NCBI GenBank assembly: GCA_043421945.1
Contig: JBHOGO010000019.1
Location: forward strand, 1 to 58,691
Length of the DNA stretch: 58,691 nt
DNA from: Thaumasiovibrio sp043421945
GTDB taxonomy: Bacteria > Pseudomonadota > Gammaproteobacteria > Enterobacterales > Vibrionaceae
Direction of reading: 5' to 3'
Both the position numbers and the translations under genes were made by a program. The notes under the pieces were generated by a model, which saw only the letters and a program-made list of their open reading frames with translations, did not search any database and was not told where the DNA came from. This document shows, piece by piece, positions 56,704 to 58,691 of the stretch. Every line of letters begins with the position of its first letter. Position 1 is the first letter of the stretch.

Positions 56704-58473
56704 ATGAACATAGAAGTTTTGGTGATTGTTGGCTATTTCACCCTCATGGTTTTCATTAGCCTAGCCTTTAAGCGCATGGCTAGTAACTCGACAAGTGACT
56801 ATTTTCGAGGGGGTGGCAGGATGCTTTGGTGGATGGTTGGTGCCACGGCATTTATGTCGCAATTTAGTGCTTGGACTTTTACTGGCGCGGCGGGTAAAGG
56901 CTTCAATGATGGACTTATGGCCTGTGCGATTTTCCTCGGTAACGCATTAGCATACGGTATCTCCTACCTATGGTTTGCAAAACGATTTCGTCAAACACGA
57001 GTCGATACTCCCACCCAAGCGATACGACAGCGTTTCGGTACAACGAACGAGCAGTTTTTTACTTGGGCAATCATTCCCCTCAGTATTTTAAGCGCTGCTG
57101 TTTGGCTGAATGGCCTCGCAATCTTTGTGGGTGCAGTTTTCGACTTTGAGATGACGACGACAATTTGGATAACCGGACTCGCCGTGCTTGCCATTTCATT
57201 GCTAAGTGGTGCATGGGGGGGCGTTGCGTCCGACTTCGTGCAAACAATATTGGTCGCAGTCATCTCTGTCGCCTGTGCCGCTGTCGCACTGTACAAGGTT
57301 GGTGGCTTTACCGAGATGGTGACCCAATTCCCAAGTGATTTTGTTACTGGTCCTGATATGAATTACCCACTCATTGTCGTGGGAACCTTCTTATTTTTCT
57401 CGATTAAACAAATTCAAAGTATTAACAATATGCAGAATGCTTATCGTTTTCTCAGTGCCAAAGACTCAAAAAATGCCAGCAAGGCTGCACTTATGTCGAT
57501 GGTATTAATGATTATAGGCAGCGCAATATGGTTTATTCCACCATGGGCTTCTGCTTCTCTTTACCCTGAGGCCGCTCACCAATACGCCGAGTTAGGTGGC
57601 AAAGCATCCGATGCTGTCTATTTGGTCTTCGCAGAAAATGCTATGCCGACAGGCACCGTCGGTTTATTAGTTGCAGGGCTTTTTGCCGCAACCATGTCTT
57701 CGATGGATTCAGCATTAAATCGTAATTCAGGTATCTTTGTGCGCAGCGTTTGGACTCCGCTCATCTGGCGCCATCGCGCCCAAAGTGAACAAACACTATT
57801 GAAAGTTGGACAAGTTGTTTGCGTGTTCAACGGCATCATTGTTATTTTAATGGCTCAATTTTTCTCTAGTTTGAATGATCTCAGTTTATTTGAACTGATG
57901 TTGACAGTTTCAACCCTCGCAGCGTCACCTATTCTCGTACCGTTGTTTATGGGGATGTTTATCAAACGTACACCACCTTGGGCGGCATGGGGAACCGTCA
58001 TATTTGGTATGGCGGTATCATGGTTATGCTTCAAAGTATTGACCCCTCAAGCTTTAGGCGAGCACCTAGGTATCACCTTCACGGCACGAGAAGCGTCTGA
58101 TTTGCGTAGTATTATCGCTATTGCTACACACCTAGTATTGACGAGTGGTTTCTTCTTAGCTTCAACGTTATTTTATCGTGAAAGTGAGATATCAGAAATC
58201 CAAAAAATACGCATAAATAGCTTCTTTGAAAACATTGAGACCGAATGTCTTTCAGATGGAGAGCAGGATCGGTTTGATAAACTACAGCAAGATAAATTGG
58301 GCACAATCACAATGATGATGGGAGGGGGGGTATTGGCAATGACGTTGCTCCCTAATCCTTTATGGGGAAGAATACTATTCTTAGCCTGCGCCACTGTGAT
58401 TCTTCTGATTGGCTACCTCTTAAAATCTCAAACTACGCCCCGTCAAATTGTTCTGCACGAGTATGGTGCTTAA
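56704..58473 (+). CDS. sodium/solute symporter (SSS family), probable uronate-oligomer uptake
   Basis: A 589-aa protein with about 14 hydrophobic helices. SSS landmarks: DYFRGGGRMLWWMVGATAFM near residue 30-50, FTGAAGKGFNDG, GAWGGVASDFVQ and AGLFAATMSSMDSALNRNSG (the SSMDS-type sodium-site helix). The C-terminal cytoplasmic segment (ENIETECLSDGEQDRFDKL) precedes two final helices. It diverges from kduD and shares its control region; SSS transporters such as ToaA-C carry unsaturated uronates or oligoalginate in alginate-using Vibrio. The substrate is inferred from neighbours. Confidence 0.88.
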   Translation: MNIEVLVIVGYFTLMVFISLAFKRMASNSTSDYFRGGGRMLWWMVGATAFMSQFSAWTFTGAAGKGFNDGLMACAIFLGNALAYGISYLWFAKRFRQTRVDTPTQAIRQRFGTTNEQFFTWAIIPLSILSAAVWLNGLAIFVGAVFDFEMTTTIWITGLAVLAISLLSGAWGGVASDFVQTILVAVISVACAAVALYKVGGFTEMVTQFPSDFVTGPDMNYPLIVVGTFLFFSIKQIQSINNMQNAYRFLSAKDSKNASKAALMSMVLMIIGSAIWFIPPWASASLYPEAAHQYAELGGKASDAVYLVFAENAMPTGTVGLLVAGLFAATMSSMDSALNRNSGIFVRSVWTPLIWRHRAQSEQTLLKVGQVVCVFNGIIVILMAQFFSSLNDLSLFELMLTVSTLAASPILVPLFMGMFIKRTPPWAAWGTVIFGMAVSWLCFKVLTPQALGEHLGITFTAREASDLRSIIAIATHLVLTSGFFLASTLFYRESEISEIQKIRINSFFENIETECLSDGEQDRFDKLQQDKLGTITMMMGGGVLAMTLLPNPLWGRILFLACATVILLIGYLLKSQTTPRQIVLHEYGA

Positions 58474-58557
58474 ATTTACTTCCTTAGACAGCGCGTAAAT
58501 TAATCACTCATAATAGGGAACTGAGTCGATACAGGATACAGTTCCTCTTTAAAATAA

Positions 58558-58588
58558 AAAAATCGGCTTTCAAAGCCGATTTTTTTTT
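58558..58588. terminator. bidirectional intrinsic terminator
   Basis: AAATCGGCTT tca AAGCCGATTT flanked by A and T tracts on both sides. It lies 84 bases after the symporter stop and 20 bases after the stop of the convergent partial gene. Confidence 0.92.
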
Positions 58589-58608
58589 CCTCTTTAAGTC
58601 AACGTGCT

Positions 58609-58691
58609 TTACAACCGAGATTCCGCAGCCCACTTAGGAATAAACTGATTCATATAGAGCACCAAGCAGTTTGAGAAGCCGAGTTTGATAC
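58609..58691 (-). CDS. C-terminal end of an unidentified gene (partial)
   Basis: On the minus strand a frame enters the window and ends with IKLGFSNCLVLYMNQFIPKW-type sequence and a TAA at 58609-58611, immediately before the bidirectional terminator. Only about 27 residues are seen. The terminator position supports a real gene end. Product not recognised; by location it may belong to the uronate locus. Confidence 0.5.
   Translation of the reverse strand, partial: IKLGFSNCLVLYMNQFIPKWAAESRL

Noticed and set aside
1..58691. tRNA, rRNA or insertion sequences other than the prophage
   Set aside because: No cloverleaf, rRNA segment or separate IS transposase was seen by eye on either strand; a tRNA scan was not possible here.

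Overview
The window reads as a chromosomal segment of a marine gammaproteobacterium, most likely a member of the Vibrionaceae. The evidence is a class GN sortase with its VIT/vWA target, several chemoreceptors, a cold-shock protein, an RhlE-type helicase, and kdgF/kduD/symporter genes for uronate (alginate-type) catabolism. This is an inference from gene content; there is no rRNA or other phylogenetic marker. A Mu-like (transposable) prophage occupies about the first 28.5 kb and runs into the window from the left, so its right end is missing.

Prophage, read right to left on the minus strand. A LexA/S24-type repressor (27685-28455, plus strand) faces a Ner-like regulator, a MuA-type DDE transposase and a MuB-type ATPase. 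Small DNA-binding early proteins, a DUF3164 protein and GemA follow, then the Mor activator, lysis-type genes, and head genes (gp25 to gp29-like, G, protease/scaffold I, decoration, major head T, gp35, gp36-like). The tail genes look siphovirus-like: tail terminator, large tail-tube protein, a tail chaperone with a canonical -1 slippery site, and the first codons of a probable tape measure. No sheath gene is seen. This resembles the B3/D3112 type of Mu-like phage rather than Mu itself.

The prophage carries at least four accessory insertions that look AT-richer than the phage: (1) a restriction-modification module with an HTH-fused m5C methyltransferase divergent from a McrB-like NTPase and a LlaJI-type endonuclease; (2) a small lipoprotein gene bounded by a 308-bp direct duplication of the 3' end of G; (3) a KAP-family P-loop NTPase between the lysis genes and mor; (4) a 386-aa HTH protein of unknown function with a palindromic operator-like array upstream. 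Several lesions suggest a decaying or defective prophage: T is frameshifted, gemA is frameshifted at an A10 tract, and no homologue of Mu F (gp30) is present where expected. The host gene at the left attachment end appears interrupted.

Host part (28.5-58.7 kb). An NTF2-like protein and a two-copy retropepsin-like zinc protease are followed by gamma-glutamyltransferase convergent with a LysE exporter, which diverges from an Lrp/AsnC regulator. Then come the sortase and its target, an RlhA-like U32 protein, and a substrate-binding protein in one operon with a chemoreceptor. The rest is cspA, a prolyl-aminopeptidase-like hydrolase, a lipoprotein, rhlE, a PLP decarboxylase, a dCache chemoreceptor, a dCMP-deaminase-like protein, a Nudix gene frameshifted at a G7 tract, a SlyD-like isomerase, and finally kdgF, kduD and an SSS symporter. 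The last three form a small uronate-catabolism locus with candidate operators.
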